64,000 nt of DNA from Embleya scabrispora DSM 41855 (GTDB lineage: Bacteria > Actinomycetota > Actinomycetes > Streptomycetales > Streptomycetaceae): assembly GCF_000372745.1 (NCBI RefSeq), contig NZ_KB889664.1, positions 124,001 through 188,000 on the forward strand, written 5' to 3'. The notes beneath the pieces were generated by a model. That model searched no databases. It had not been told where the DNA came from and was given only the letters and a program-made list of their open reading frames with translations. Shown here one piece after another: positions 24,755 through 33,673 of the stretch. Position 1 is the first letter of the stretch. Each line of letters begins with the position of its first letter. The translations under genes and the position numbers were made by a program.

Positions 24755-27109
24755 TCACCCCGCCTGGACGAGGCCGGTGAGTCCCGGCGGGAGATCGCGG
24801 GTGTGCACGACGCCGAGGCGCTGCGTCGCCCGAGTCAGCGCCACGTACAGGTCGGCCAGGGCGAACGCGGCCGGCTCCACGACGATCACGGCGTCGAACT
24901 CCAGGCCCTTGGCCTGCTTGGGGTCGAGCAGCAGCAACGGCCGCGTGAGGTCCGGCTCGACGCCTCGTTCGGCGTGCGGGATCGCCGTCGCCACCGCATC
25001 GATCAGCTCGCGCGGCGCGATCACGGCGAGGCGCCCGTCGACCGGAGCCTCCGGATCGCCGCCGGTTCCTTCCCGGATGCCCGACTCCTGGGCGATCCCC
25101 TCGTGGGCGACCGCCCACGCCACGGCCGCCGGCAGATCCGCGGTGTGCCGCGACCACGGCTTCACGCCGGTCGAGCGCACCGACTCCGGCGGCTCGAACC
25201 CCGGATCGACGGCCCGCATGACGTCGGCCGCGACCTCCATGATCTCGGTCGGCGTACGGTAGTTCACGCCCAGCCGGACCCGCTCCCAGCGGCCCTCGAC
25301 ATACGGCACCAGGATGCGCTCCCACGACCCGCATCCGCCCGGCTCCGAGGTCTGCGCCGGGTCGCCGACCAGGGTCATCGACCGGGTGGGGCTGCGTCGC
25401 ATCAGCAACCGCCAGGCCATCGCCGAGAGTTCCTGGGCCTCGTCGACCACGATGTGGCCGTACGCCCAGGTGCGGTCCGCCGCCGCGCGTTCGGCGGAGG
25501 TGCGGTGGTCGAGTTCCTCCTGGCGTTCGGCGAGGCGCTCGGCGTCCACGAGGTCGTGGGCGCTCAACACCTCGGAGTCCTCGTCGTCGCGGTCCTCGAA
25601 CTCCTGCGTGCGCGAGCCGTACGACAGGTCGAGCACGCCCTGCGCGTACGCGATCTGCCGCCGGCGCTCGGCCGCCGCCGCGGCGCGCGCCAACGAGTCG
25701 TCCTCACCCAGGAGTTCGGCGGCCTCGTCGAGCAACGGAACGTCGGCCACCGTCCATTCGTCGGTTGTCCACGTCCCGAAGACCGGGTCATACCCGGCCG
25801 GACGCCGGACCACCGCGGCGTCCTCGTCGGACAGGTACACCGGTTCGGCGAGGTAGTCCGCGAGCAGCCCCTGCGGAGTCAGGCGCGGCCACAACTCGTC
25901 GACGGCCGCCTGTACGGCCGGGCTCTCGGCGACCGACATCGCCAACTGCGCGACCTCTTCCGAGCCGAGGAAGTTCGGCCCGCCGAATGGGTCCGCGCCG
26001 AGCCGGTCGACCAACTGCTCCGCGAGGCCGTCGATCACCCGCGCCGCGAACGCCGCGCGGGCGAGGTTGTGCGGCAGCAGCGTCGCGCGCGCCCTGCTCC
26101 GGGCGGCCTTCGCGATCCCCGCGTCGAGGAACAGGTCACCGTCGTCGTGCCCGATCACCAACGGCGTCTCGGGCACCGTCTGATGGTCGGCCACGAAGCG
26201 GGCGAGCACCTCGGCCATCGCGGCCCGACCCTTGACCTCGGCGGCCTCCGGCGTGTCGACGGCGGTCGCGGTGACGCCCGGGAACAACTCGCCGGGGGTG
26301 GCGAATTGCACGCCCGTCTCGCCGAGCGAGGGCAGGACGTCCTCGATGTACCCGAGGAAGGCCGGGTTGGGGCCGACCACGAGCACGACGCGGCGGGTCA
26401 GATGCGCGCGGTTCGCGTACAGCAGGTACGCCGCGCGGTGCAGCGCGACGACGGTCTTGCCGGTGCCCGGGCCGCCCTCGACCACGAGGACGCCGCGGTG
26501 CGGCGCGCGGATGATGCGGTCCTGCTCGGCCTGGATGGTCTGCACGATGTCGTGCATGCGCCCGGTCCGGGCCGCGTCGAGCGACGCGAGCAGGACCGCG
26601 TCAGCGTCCGAGCCCTCGAAGCCGGTGCGGCTGTCGTCCGTGAGGTCGAGGATCTCGTCGTGCAGCGTGGTGACCCGCTGCCCGGACGTGGTGATGTGCC
26701 GGCGGCGCCGCAGACCCATCGGGGTGTGTCCGGTAGCGAGATAGAACGGCCGTGCGACGTCGGCGCGCCAGTCGATGACCAGCGGGGTGTGCTCGGCGTC
26801 GTCGCGGCGGATGCCGATCCTGCCGATGTGGTGGTCGGCGCCGTCGCGGAACAACAGTCGCCCGAAGCACAGGCCGTTCGCGCCGGCGTCGAATGCCGCG
26901 AGCAGGCCCGCGTGCTCGAAGACCGCGATGTCCCGTTCGACGCGCGCCTGCCGGGTGCCGTCGTGCTCGCGCCCGAGCGCGCTCGTCACGGCGGCCTCCG
27001 CCTCGGTACGCAGGTCCGCGAGGCGCGCGTACAGCACGTCGACGAATTCCTGCTCGTGTCGCAATTCGGCGTTTGACAATTCGACTCCCGGGCGGCTACT
27101 ATGTCCCAT
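24755..27109 (-). CDS. helR: HelD/HelR-type RNA polymerase recycling ATPase (superfamily 1 helicase fold)
   Basis: A 784-residue UvrD-like ATPase. The N-terminal coiled-coil (LRHEQEFVDVLYARLADLRTEAEAAVTSAL) corresponds to the arm HelD pushes into RNA polymerase. Walker A GGPGTGKT is at 212-219, Walker B is HIVVDEAQELSAMAWRLL, and helicase motifs TLVGDPAQT, VNYRTPTEI, AKGLEFDAVIVVEP and LYVALTRATQRL follow. Actinobacterial members release stalled RNA polymerase, and HelR of Streptomyces also displaces rifamycin. The ATG at 27109 has AGGAAG close upstream. The inverted repeat CTGAATA-N15-TATTCAG (27118-27146) lies immediately before it and could be an operator. The rifamycin-associated element described for such genes was not recognised. 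Confidence 0.83.
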   Translation of the reverse strand: MGHSSRPGVELSNAELRHEQEFVDVLYARLADLRTEAEAAVTSALGREHDGTRQARVERDIAVFEHAGLLAAFDAGANGLCFGRLLFRDGADHHIGRIGIRRDDAEHTPLVIDWRADVARPFYLATGHTPMGLRRRRHITTSGQRVTTLHDEILDLTDDSRTGFEGSDADAVLLASLDAARTGRMHDIVQTIQAEQDRIIRAPHRGVLVVEGGPGTGKTVVALHRAAYLLYANRAHLTRRVVLVVGPNPAFLGYIEDVLPSLGETGVQFATPGELFPGVTATAVDTPEAAEVKGRAAMAEVLARFVADHQTVPETPLVIGHDDGDLFLDAGIAKAARSRARATLLPHNLARAAFAARVIDGLAEQLVDRLGADPFGGPNFLGSEEVAQLAMSVAESPAVQAAVDELWPRLTPQGLLADYLAEPVYLSDEDAAVVRRPAGYDPVFGTWTTDEWTVADVPLLDEAAELLGEDDSLARAAAAAERRRQIAYAQGVLDLSYGSRTQEFEDRDDEDSEVLSAHDLVDAERLAERQEELDHRTSAERAAADRTWAYGHIVVDEAQELSAMAWRLLMRRSPTRSMTLVGDPAQTSEPGGCGSWERILVPYVEGRWERVRLGVNYRTPTEIMEVAADVMRAVDPGFEPPESVRSTGVKPWSRHTADLPAAVAWAVAHEGIAQESGIREGTGGDPEAPVDGRLAVIAPRELIDAVATAIPHAERGVEPDLTRPLLLLDPKQAKGLEFDAVIVVEPAAFALADLYVALTRATQRLGVVHTRDLPPGLTGLVQAG

Positions 27110-27580
27110 AACGCTTCCTGAATACCGTGAGAACACCGATATTCAGAACCACCAACTATACCTCGCGCTAAACCCCGGCCGTCAAGACGCCCGGGGTTTT
27201 TCTCGTAGAGCCGCGCAACGCCGCGAGCGGCACGGCTCGCGGGTCCGGGACGCTGTCGTTGCCCCAGGTATATACGAATGCGCTTCTTCATGACGACGCA
27301 ATCGATCCCACCGCGTAGCGGGAAAATTGCCGCGGGTAAGCCCGGCGATTCTTGTTCCTGCGATTACCACGACGTGTTCTCGTCCGCTTCGGACATTGTT
27401 TGGAATACCCGGGATCGGTGTGGTGCCTGAGTTGCGACGGACGGCTGGGGGGCGAAGAGTTGTCCTTGTCGATACGTGTGCACCGTTGAGTCCTGGTCTC
27501 CGGTGAACGTGGGCCGTCTCAGTGGCAGAGCCGAGCCGAAAACGGCAGAGCCAGCACCTCGGAACACACCTGGAATCATC
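27110..27580. other. Divergent intergenic region with terminator-like hairpin and operator-like repeat
   Basis: This AT-richer region separates helR from the secreted repeat protein. CTGAATA/TATTCAG (27118-27146) lies next to the helR start. At 27170-27201 a GC-rich stem with AAACCCC/GGGGTTT arms is followed on the plus strand by TTTTT, the look of an intrinsic terminator. No gene is seen. Confidence 0.45.
27170..27201 (+). terminator. Intrinsic-terminator-like hairpin upstream of helR
   Basis: AAACCCCGG-N-CGT...ACG-N-CCGGGGTTT forms a nearly perfect stem with a four-base loop, followed by a T run on the plus strand. On the minus strand it would lie in the helR leader, so it may be an attenuator rather than a gene-end terminator: no plus-strand gene ends here. 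Confidence 0.45.
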
Positions 27581-28780
27581 ATGTCCAAAATCGCGCGGCG
27601 ACAGGTCACCCGCATCGTTGGCACGTCCTGCCTGGCGGCTGCCCTCGCCTTGCCCAGCGCTGCCGCGGCAGCGCCTCACACCCTCGCTCGACAGACCGGT
27701 GCGCCCGCCGGCACTCCGGCACCGCCTCCGCCGCCGTACACACCACCCGCGCCCAAGCCGAACACCCCGGAGCCGAATACGCCGGCGCCGTACACACCGG
27801 CGCCGAACACACCGGCACCGAACACGCCCGGTTCGGGGCAGCCGAACTCGCCGGGCACGCCGAGCCCGGGTGGGCCGAGCGGGCCCGCTACGGGGGGGCC
27901 GACCACGCCCCAGGCGCCACAAAGCCTGGTGCCGCAGGATGTGAAGAAGGAGGCGGAGGCGCGGATCGCGGCGCTGAACGTACCGGAGGACGTGAAGAAG
28001 AGGCTGAGGGAAGGGCTGAACCAGGCGTTGAACGCCATTCGGGACCCATCGACACCTCAGGCGGCGAAGGACCAGTACGCGCGGGTCGTGTCGACGATCA
28101 ACGACACACTGAAGATCATCCAGAGTCCCACGACATCGCCGGCGGACAAGGCGACGTACACGAAACTCATCCGCGGGATCAACGAATCGGTGCGACTGAG
28201 TCAGGACCCGAAGATCGCGCCGGCGGACCGGGACGTGTACCGGAGACTGGCGGACGAGTTCGCCAAATCCATGAAGCAGCTCCAGAACCCCAAACTGCCG
28301 CCGGAGCAGCGCGCACTCGCGGTGAAGGTCCTGGAGGGGCTCAGTGACGGGTTGTTGGCCGCCCAGGATCCGAAGACGGGGCCGAAGAAGGCGCAGGATG
28401 TGCAACAGATCCAGAAGAACCTGCAGGAGGCCGGCACGGCGCTGGCGACTCTCCAGGATCCGAACGCGCCGCAGCAGGCGAAGGACGCGGCCAGGAAGAC
28501 CCTGGACGACCGGGCCGCCTCGGCGCAGAACCCCAAGTACCTGGAGTTCTTGGCGGAGGTCAAGCGCTACAACCCGTCCGCCGCTTGTCTCGCGGCGATC
28601 GACGCGCGTACGAATCAGGCCGGTTGGCCGGAGGGATCCCTTTGGGGTCTGTCCGACGAGTCGTGCTCCGACATCTTGGCCAAGGCGGCCGGTGACAACA
28701 GCAGTCGGTGGAACGCGCTGTTCCAATGCGTGCAACAGAACGCGTTCTCCACGTGCCTGGTCTACATCCCGCAGGACTGA
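27581..28780 (+). CDS. Secreted protein with Pro-rich linker and 27-residue helical repeats
   Basis: A 399-residue exported protein of unknown function. The signal peptide reads RRQVTRIVGTSCLAAALALPSAAAAA. An extended Pro/Asn/Thr linker follows, with tandem P-N-T-P-A/E-P units (about 45-100), suited to crossing the cell wall. Next come helical repeats of exactly 27 residues (starting DPSTPQAAKDQYARVV, SPTTSPADKATYTKLI, DPKIAPADRDVYRRLA, NPKLPPEQRALAVKVL), then two looser copies of 30 and 24. The C-terminal domain has four Cys (AACLAAI, ESCSDI, FQCVQQ, STCLVY), probably two disulfides. The ATG at 27581 was chosen for its signal peptide; the ribosome binding site is weak. No family recognised. 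Confidence 0.75.
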   Translation: MSKIARRQVTRIVGTSCLAAALALPSAAAAAPHTLARQTGAPAGTPAPPPPPYTPPAPKPNTPEPNTPAPYTPAPNTPAPNTPGSGQPNSPGTPSPGGPSGPATGGPTTPQAPQSLVPQDVKKEAEARIAALNVPEDVKKRLREGLNQALNAIRDPSTPQAAKDQYARVVSTINDTLKIIQSPTTSPADKATYTKLIRGINESVRLSQDPKIAPADRDVYRRLADEFAKSMKQLQNPKLPPEQRALAVKVLEGLSDGLLAAQDPKTGPKKAQDVQQIQKNLQEAGTALATLQDPNAPQQAKDAARKTLDDRAASAQNPKYLEFLAEVKRYNPSAACLAAIDARTNQAGWPEGSLWGLSDESCSDILAKAAGDNSSRWNALFQCVQQNAFSTCLVYIPQD

Positions 28781-28842
28781 GCGGGACGAGACCACCGCGT
28801 GCCGGGCGTCGGGTGAGCCGACGCGGACGGGCGCCGTGGTCC

Positions 28843-28880
28843 GGACGGTCGGGCCGGCCTTCGGGCCGGCCCGACCGTCC
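28843..28880. terminator. Bidirectional terminator with TTCG tetraloop
   Basis: A perfect 17-bp stem (28843-28859 with 28864-28880) closes on TTCG, the most stable tetraloop type, exactly between the convergent secreted-repeat and PPOX genes. Confidence 0.8.
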
Positions 28881-28896
28881 GCGCGGTGCGCGCTCT

Positions 28897-29379
28897 CTAC
28901 CGCGTGTACCGGGTGAACGGGGGCGTGCGTGCCCCTTGCGCGTCGGGTTCCGGCGACGGTCCGGCGGTTGTCCGGCGTTGGCTGAGGAGACCGGTCACGA
29001 ACTCCGAGCTGACCCGGATCCACGCCTGCTCCCCGTCGTCGCCGTCGACCTCGGGGAGCAGACGATCCAGACGCACGACGGCCGAGGGGTCGCGAACACG
29101 GGAGGCGTGGCCGGTGATCGTACCGGTCCACCCGGTTCGTGCGGCCGGGTCGATGCGGTCGGCCTGGAACGCGACCACCGCGTCGAGCGCGGCCCTCGCG
29201 AGCGGGGAGTCGATCGGAGCCCGGAACACCACGCACTCCCGGTCCAGGGCGAAGGCCACCACGTGGACGGCCGGGAGCGCGCCCTCGCTGACGACGACGC
29301 GGCCCACCCGTGCGCTCGCCATCAGATCCAACGTCTCCCGGCGGCCGAGGGCACGTTTCGTGACGGGATGTTCGCTCAT
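28897..29379 (-). CDS. PPOX/pyridoxamine 5'-phosphate oxidase-like flavin-fold protein
   Basis: A 160-residue split-barrel protein. Characteristic sequence is RETLDLMASARVGRVVVSEGALPAVHVVAFALDRECVVFRAPIDSPLARAALDAVVAFQADRID, then WTGTITGHASRV. In actinomycetes these proteins cluster with universal-stress and hypoxia genes. It fits here because a palindrome AGGGCC-GAAG-GGCCCT lies 35 bases upstream of its start (29414-29429), resembling DevR/OsdR boxes. The ATG at 29379 has GAGG only a few bases upstream. The exact reaction is unknown. Confidence 0.8.
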   Translation of the reverse strand: MSEHPVTKRALGRRETLDLMASARVGRVVVSEGALPAVHVVAFALDRECVVFRAPIDSPLARAALDAVVAFQADRIDPAARTGWTGTITGHASRVRDPSAVVRLDRLLPEVDGDDGEQAWIRVSSEFVTGLLSQRRTTAGPSPEPDAQGARTPPFTRYTR

Positions 29380-29413
29380 TCCTCAACCCTCGAATCCCGA
29401 CCGGGCGCAGACC

Positions 29414-29429
29414 AGGGCCGAAGGGCCCT
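29414..29429. promoter_or_regulatory. Putative DevR/OsdR box A
   Basis: AGGGCC-GAAG-GGCCCT, a perfect 6-bp inverted repeat with a 4-base spacer, lies 35 bases upstream of the PPOX-fold gene. The same architecture recurs at 29544, 29656, 29675, 33567 and 36325. Confidence 0.6.
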
Positions 29430-29543
29430 TTGTCGGTCGGTTCGCCTCCTGTCGACGCCGGGCCCGATCGGCCGGCGCGCTCGGCCACGCGCGTGCTCTG
29501 CGGGGCCGTGGTTCGAGCGTGTCGCGTGCCCGACGCGCGCACC

Positions 29544-29559
29544 AGGGCCGACCGGCCCG
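29544..29559. promoter_or_regulatory. Putative DevR/OsdR box B
   Basis: AGGGCC-GACC-GGCCCG has five-base perfect arms plus one mismatch at the edge. It lies in the divergent region between the PPOX-fold and acetate kinase genes. Confidence 0.5.
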
Positions 29560-29655
29560 ATCCGGCAGGACCAACAGCCGGTTGCCGCGCGATCGTGACT
29601 CCCCGTCGCCGGATGAGCATCGGTATGGTTCCGACTGGCGCATCGTGGACGCGTC

Positions 29656-29696
29656 AGGGCCGCACGGCCCCAGGACCCGGGCCGTTCGGCCCGGGT
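29656..29696. promoter_or_regulatory. Putative DevR/OsdR boxes C and D (tandem)
   Basis: Two palindromes lie 19 bases apart, centre to centre about two helical turns: AGGGCC-GCAC-GGCCCC (29656-29671) and ACCCGGGCC-GTTC-GGCCCGGGT (29675-29696, perfect 9-bp arms). They precede the acetate kinase gene by about 230 bases. Confidence 0.6.
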
Positions 29697-29922
29697 GCGC
29701 GAAAGCGCGATGCGGTGTCCTGAAAGCCGCATCGACGCATGGACCCTCGGGAGGCCGTCGCCGTGTTCCGCTTGACCCATCCTCAGACCCCCCGCCCACC
29801 CGCTTGCCATCGTTTTCCGGGCCGCCGCGCGAAGCCGGGCAGGCCGTATGGTCGTTCGAGCGCCACCGGCCCCGCAGCCGGCCGCGAACCGTGGCGCGTC
29901 CCGGCCGACATGGTGGTGCGCG
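29697..29922. other. Rest of the divergent regulatory region before ackA
   Basis: The whole interval 29380-29922 holds no gene. It contains the four boxes described separately and presumably the promoters of the two divergent genes. The long leader between box D and the acetate kinase start shows no further motif. Confidence 0.4.
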
Positions 29923-31050
29923 ATGAACGCTGACGCACCCCGACCGCGGGCAGCCGGCTCCGGGCGGGTCCTGGTGGTCAACGCGGGCTCGTCGAGCCTG
30001 AAGGTGTCGGTGGTCGAGCCGGACGACACGATCGAGTGCACCTCGAACCTGCGCTGGGCCGATGCGTTCCCGTCCGCGGCGCTCGCCGAGTTCGTGCACG
30101 CGGCCGGACCCGTCGAGGCAGTAGGACATCGCGTCGTGCACGGTGGTGCCGACTTCACCGGCCCGGCCCGACTCGACCCGCACGTGTACGCGCGGATCAC
30201 CGCGCTGCGCCCGCTCGCGCCGCTGCACCAGGACCGGGCGCTCGCCGGTATCGACGCGATCCGCGCCCTGTGTCCCGACCTCCCCGCGGTCGCCTGTTTC
30301 GACACCGCCTTCCACCGCACGCTCCCGACCGAGGCGCACACCTATGCGCTCCCCGAGGCGTGGCGCGCCCGATGGGGTCTGCGGCGGTACGGCTTCCACG
30401 GGCTGTCGCACGCCTACGCGTCGGCGCGGGCGAGCGAACTGGCCGGTCTGCGACCGTCGTCGGCGCGTGTGGTCAGCTGCCATCTCGGCGCGGGGGCGTC
30501 GTTGGCCGCGGTCCGGGGCGGGGTCTGTGTCGACACCACCATGGGCTTCACCCCCGCGGAGGGCTTGGTGATGGCCACCCGCGCCGGTGACCTGGACCCG
30601 GGCATGCTCGTGTGGTTGCTGCGCAACGGCATCGAACCGGACGACCTGGAAAGGGTGTTGGAGCACGAGGCCGGTCTGGCCGCGCTGGCCGGGCACGACG
30701 GTGACATGCGCGCGATCCGAGCGGACGCCGACGCGGGCGACCCGCGCGCCCGATCGGCACGTGCGATCTACGCCTACCGGGTGCGCACCCGGATCGCCGG
30801 CATGGCCGCCGCGATGGGCGGCCTGGACGTGCTGGCCTTCACCGGGGGAGTGGGCGAACACGACGACACCCTGCGGGCCGCGGCGGTCGCCGAACTGGGC
30901 TTCCTGGGAGTGGATCTGGATCCCGAAGCCAACGCGCGGGCACGGGCCGACGCGCGGATCGGCGCCCCGGGCGCATCGGTGCGAACCGTGGTCGTCACCG
31001 CGCGCGAGGACGTGGGGATCGCCCGTGAAACCCGCGAGACGGTGGGCTGA
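29923..31050 (+). CDS. ackA: Acetate kinase
   Basis: A 375-residue cytoplasmic kinase that interconverts acetyl phosphate + ADP and acetate + ATP. Visible family sequence: RVLVVNAGSSSLKVSV at the N-terminus, VGHRVVHGG, FDTAFHRTLP, RRYGFHGLSHAYAS, VVSCHLGAGASLAAV, DTTMGFTPAEGLVMATRAGDLDPG and FTGGVGEHDDTLR. Slightly short of the usual 400 residues, with an internal deletion before RRYGFHG. The ATG at 29923 lacks a strong ribosome binding site. It is convergent with the phosphoketolase gene, which produces acetyl phosphate; together they would generate ATP by substrate-level phosphorylation. The upstream palindromes suggest hypoxia control. Confidence 0.92.
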   Translation: MNADAPRPRAAGSGRVLVVNAGSSSLKVSVVEPDDTIECTSNLRWADAFPSAALAEFVHAAGPVEAVGHRVVHGGADFTGPARLDPHVYARITALRPLAPLHQDRALAGIDAIRALCPDLPAVACFDTAFHRTLPTEAHTYALPEAWRARWGLRRYGFHGLSHAYASARASELAGLRPSSARVVSCHLGAGASLAAVRGGVCVDTTMGFTPAEGLVMATRAGDLDPGMLVWLLRNGIEPDDLERVLEHEAGLAALAGHDGDMRAIRADADAGDPRARSARAIYAYRVRTRIAGMAAAMGGLDVLAFTGGVGEHDDTLRAAAVAELGFLGVDLDPEANARARADARIGAPGASVRTVVVTAREDVGIARETRETVG

Positions 31051-31062
31051 ACGCCCGATCCG

Positions 31063-31132
31063 CCACGGGAGACGCGCCACCCGTCGCACGCCGGCGTGCG
31101 ACGGCGTGAACGGATGGCGCGGTGTCCCGTGG
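31063..31132. terminator. Nested palindromes between ackA and xfp
   Basis: A perfect 24-base palindrome (31081-31104) is nested inside further inverted arms: CGCGCC/GGCGCG (31073-31078, 31116-31121) and CCACGGGA/TCCCGTGG (31063-31070, 31125-31132). The structure fills the gap between two convergent genes and should end transcription from both. Confidence 0.7.
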
Positions 31133-31133
31133 G

Positions 31134-33497
31134 TCAGCGGTGATCGGAGGGGTCGGCCGACCAGGTCCAGTCGCGGACCTCGGGCATGTCCTCGCCGTGT
31201 TCCACGATCCAGGCGCGGTGTCGGGTGCGGGCGTCGAGCATGCTCTGGCGGACCGTCGCGGCGTGCGCACCCAGGCCGGGGACACGGTCGATCACGTCGA
31301 TCACCCGTTGGTAGCGGTCCATGTCGTTGAGGACGACCATGTCGAACGGGGTGGTCGTGGTGCCGTATTCCTTGTATCCGCGCACGTGCAGCTGGTCGTG
31401 GTTGTGCCGGCGGTAGGCGAGGCGGTGGATCAGCCACGGGTAGCCGTGGTAGGCGAAGATCACCGGGACGTCGGTGCCGAACAGCGCGTCGTACTCGGCG
31501 TCGGGCATGCCGTGCGGGTGCTCGCTCTCCGGGAGCAGCCGCATCAGATCGACCACGTTGACCACGCGTACGCGTAGTTCGGGCAGGTGACGGCGGATCA
31601 GGTCGACGGCGGCGAGCGTCTCCAGCGTGGGGACGTCACCGGCGCAGGCCAGGACGACCTCGGGGTCGCCGTCGTCGTTGGAGGCCCATTCCCACACGCC
31701 GGCACCCCGGTTGCAGTGCAGGGTCGCCTCGTCCATGGTGAGCCAGTCGGGGTTGGGTGTCTTGCCTGCGACGATGACGTTCACCAGGCCGCGACTGCGC
31801 AGTACGTGATCGCCCACCGACAGCAGGGTGTTGGTGTCCGGTGGCAGGTAGACGCGGACCACCTCGGGTCGTTTGTTGATCACGTGGTCGACGAAGCCGG
31901 GGTCCTGGTGGGAGAAGCCGTTCTGGTCCTGGCGCCACACGTGGGAGGTGAGCAGGTAGTTGAGCGAGGCGATGGGTGGCCGCCAGTCGATCTCGCGACA
32001 GGCGTGCAGCCATTTGGCGTGCTGGTTGAACATCGAGGACACGATGTGGGTGAACGCCTCGTAGCAGGAGAAGACGCCGTGTCGTCCGGTCAGGAGGTAG
32101 CCCTCCAGCATGCCCTGGCAGGTGTGTTCGGAGAGGATTTCCACGACTCGGCCGTCGGGGGCCAGGTGGCTGTCGAGGTCGGTGATCGGTTCCTGCCAGG
32201 CTTTGGCGGTGGCGCCGTAGACCGCGCCGAGCCGGTTGGATTCGGTCTCGTCGGGTCCGAACAGGCGGAAGTCGCGGCGACTCGCGGTGCGGGCGAAGAC
32301 CTCGCGCAGGTATTCGCCCAGTGCCCGGGTGGGCTCGGACGAGGAGGCGCCGGGTTCGACCACCTTGACGGCGAAGGTGTTCGGGTCGGGCAGTGGCAAC
32401 TCCCGCAGCAGGGTGCCTCCGTTGGCCTCGGGCAGGGCACCCAGGCGGGTGTCGCCGGTGGGCACGTCGGCGAGCACGACGGGGGTGGGTCGGCCGTCCC
32501 GGTTGAAGAGTTCGTCGGGGCGGTAGGAGCGCATCCACGTTTCGAGCAGGGCCAGGTGTTCGGGGTTCTCGCGCACGCCGGCCAGCGGGACCTGGTGCGA
32601 GCGCCACGTGCCCTCGACGGGCACGTCGTCCACGGTGTGTGGTCCGGTCCAACCCTTGGGGGTGCGCAGCACGATCATCGGCCACCTCGGGCGCCCGTGC
32701 GTGGTCGCCTTGAGCCGGGTGATGTCGTCGAGTGCCTCCTCCAGGGCGGCGGCGAACGCGTTGTGTACGCGGGCGGGTTCGTCGCCTTCGACGTGGATGG
32801 GTCGATATCCGTATCCGGTGAGCAGCGCGTCCAGTTCCGCGCGTGGCATGCGGGCGAGGAGTGTCGGGTTGGCGATTTTCCAGCCGTTCAGGTGCAGGAT
32901 GGGCAGTACCGCTCCGTCGGTGCGGGGGCTGAGGAATTTGTTGCCGTGCCAGGACGCGGCGAGGGGTCCGGTCTCGGCTTCGCCGTCGCCGATCACACAT
33001 GCCACGACCAGGTCCGGATTGTCGAACGCGGCGCCGAAGGCGTGCGAGAGGCTGTAGCCGAGTTCGCCGCCCTCGTGGATCGAGCCGGGTACGCCGGGGG
33101 CGATGTGGCTGGGCACGCCGCCCGGATAGGAGAACTGGCGGAACAGCGCGGCCATGCCGGCCGCGTCCCGGGGCACGTCCGGATAGCGTTCGCTGTAGGT
33201 GCCGTCCAGCCACGACGCGGCGAGTGCGGACGGGCCGCCGTGCCCCGGGCCGGTGACGTGCAGGGCATGGGTGCCGCGCTCGCGGATCACCCGGTTCAGG
33301 TGGGCGTAGATCAGGTTCAGGCCGGGGGAGGTGCCCCAGTGGCCGAGCAGGCGCGGTTTGATGTGCTCGGGGCGCAGCGGTTCGGTCAGGAGCGGATTGC
33401 CGCGCAGGTAGATCTGGCCCACCGCGAGGTAGTTCGCCGCCCGCCACCAGGCGTCCACCGCCGTCAGATCCGGAACTTCGGGAATCGCCATCGTCAT
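31134..33497 (-). CDS. xfp: Phosphoketolase (xylulose-5-phosphate/fructose-6-phosphate)
   Basis: A 787-residue thiamine-diphosphate enzyme, full length for the family. It cleaves xylulose 5-phosphate or fructose 6-phosphate with phosphate to acetyl phosphate and an aldose phosphate. The N-terminus has [19 protein letters not shown] and [10 protein letters not shown] (83-90). The ThDP motif [20 protein letters not shown] begins at 169. Later come [45 protein letters not shown] and [16 protein letters not shown] lies seven bases before the ATG. A DevR-like palindrome at 33567-33582 is 70 bases upstream. It is functionally paired with the convergent acetate kinase. Confidence 0.95.
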   Translation of the reverse strand: MTMAIPEVPDLTAVDAWWRAANYLAVGQIYLRGNPLLTEPLRPEHIKPRLLGHWGTSPGLNLIYAHLNRVIRERGTHALHVTGPGHGGPSALAASWLDGTYSERYPDVPRDAAGMAALFRQFSYPGGVPSHIAPGVPGSIHEGGELGYSLSHAFGAAFDNPDLVVACVIGDGEAETGPLAASWHGNKFLSPRTDGAVLPILHLNGWKIANPTLLARMPRAELDALLTGYGYRPIHVEGDEPARVHNAFAAALEEALDDITRLKATTHGRPRWPMIVLRTPKGWTGPHTVDDVPVEGTWRSHQVPLAGVRENPEHLALLETWMRSYRPDELFNRDGRPTPVVLADVPTGDTRLGALPEANGGTLLRELPLPDPNTFAVKVVEPGASSSEPTRALGEYLREVFARTASRRDFRLFGPDETESNRLGAVYGATAKAWQEPITDLDSHLAPDGRVVEILSEHTCQGMLEGYLLTGRHGVFSCYEAFTHIVSSMFNQHAKWLHACREIDWRPPIASLNYLLTSHVWRQDQNGFSHQDPGFVDHVINKRPEVVRVYLPPDTNTLLSVGDHVLRSRGLVNVIVAGKTPNPDWLTMDEATLHCNRGAGVWEWASNDDGDPEVVLACAGDVPTLETLAAVDLIRRHLPELRVRVVNVVDLMRLLPESEHPHGMPDAEYDALFGTDVPVIFAYHGYPWLIHRLAYRRHNHDQLHVRGYKEYGTTTTPFDMVVLNDMDRYQRVIDVIDRVPGLGAHAATVRQSMLDARTRHRAWIVEHGEDMPEVRDWTWSADPSDHR

Positions 33498-33566
33498 CGG
33501 TCTACCTCTCGTGGGACGTCGGGACTGCCTTCGTTCCCACGCTCGCGCCGTTCACGCGCACCGTGA

Positions 33567-33582
33567 AGGGCCGAACGGCCCT
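33567..33582. promoter_or_regulatory. Putative DevR/OsdR box upstream of xfp
   Basis: AGGGCC-GAAC-GGCCCT is a perfect 6-bp inverted repeat with a 4-base spacer, 70 bases upstream of the phosphoketolase start; it is essentially the same element as 29414-29429. Confidence 0.65.
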
Positions 33583-33673
33583 ACGGGGACCGGGCCCTCA
33601 CGGGCCGACGCCGGCCCGGTGAGCTACGGAGATCTGCCGAAAAGTGAGGTATCGGGCGGCGAAGTGCGGTGTG

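Noticed and set aside
27110..27180. Rifamycin-associated element upstream of the HelR-type gene
   Set aside because: No stretch resembled the GGGGCTTGC-type element; the palindromes present are different.
27760..27850. Tandem short repeats (CCGAACAC-type units) as a possible minisatellite
   Set aside because: They encode the Pro-Asn-Thr linker of the secreted protein and are explained by its coding sequence.
29430..29723. Plus-strand ORF in the ackA upstream region
   Set aside because: Arg/Pro-rich sequence overlapping the palindromes, without ribosome binding site or family features.
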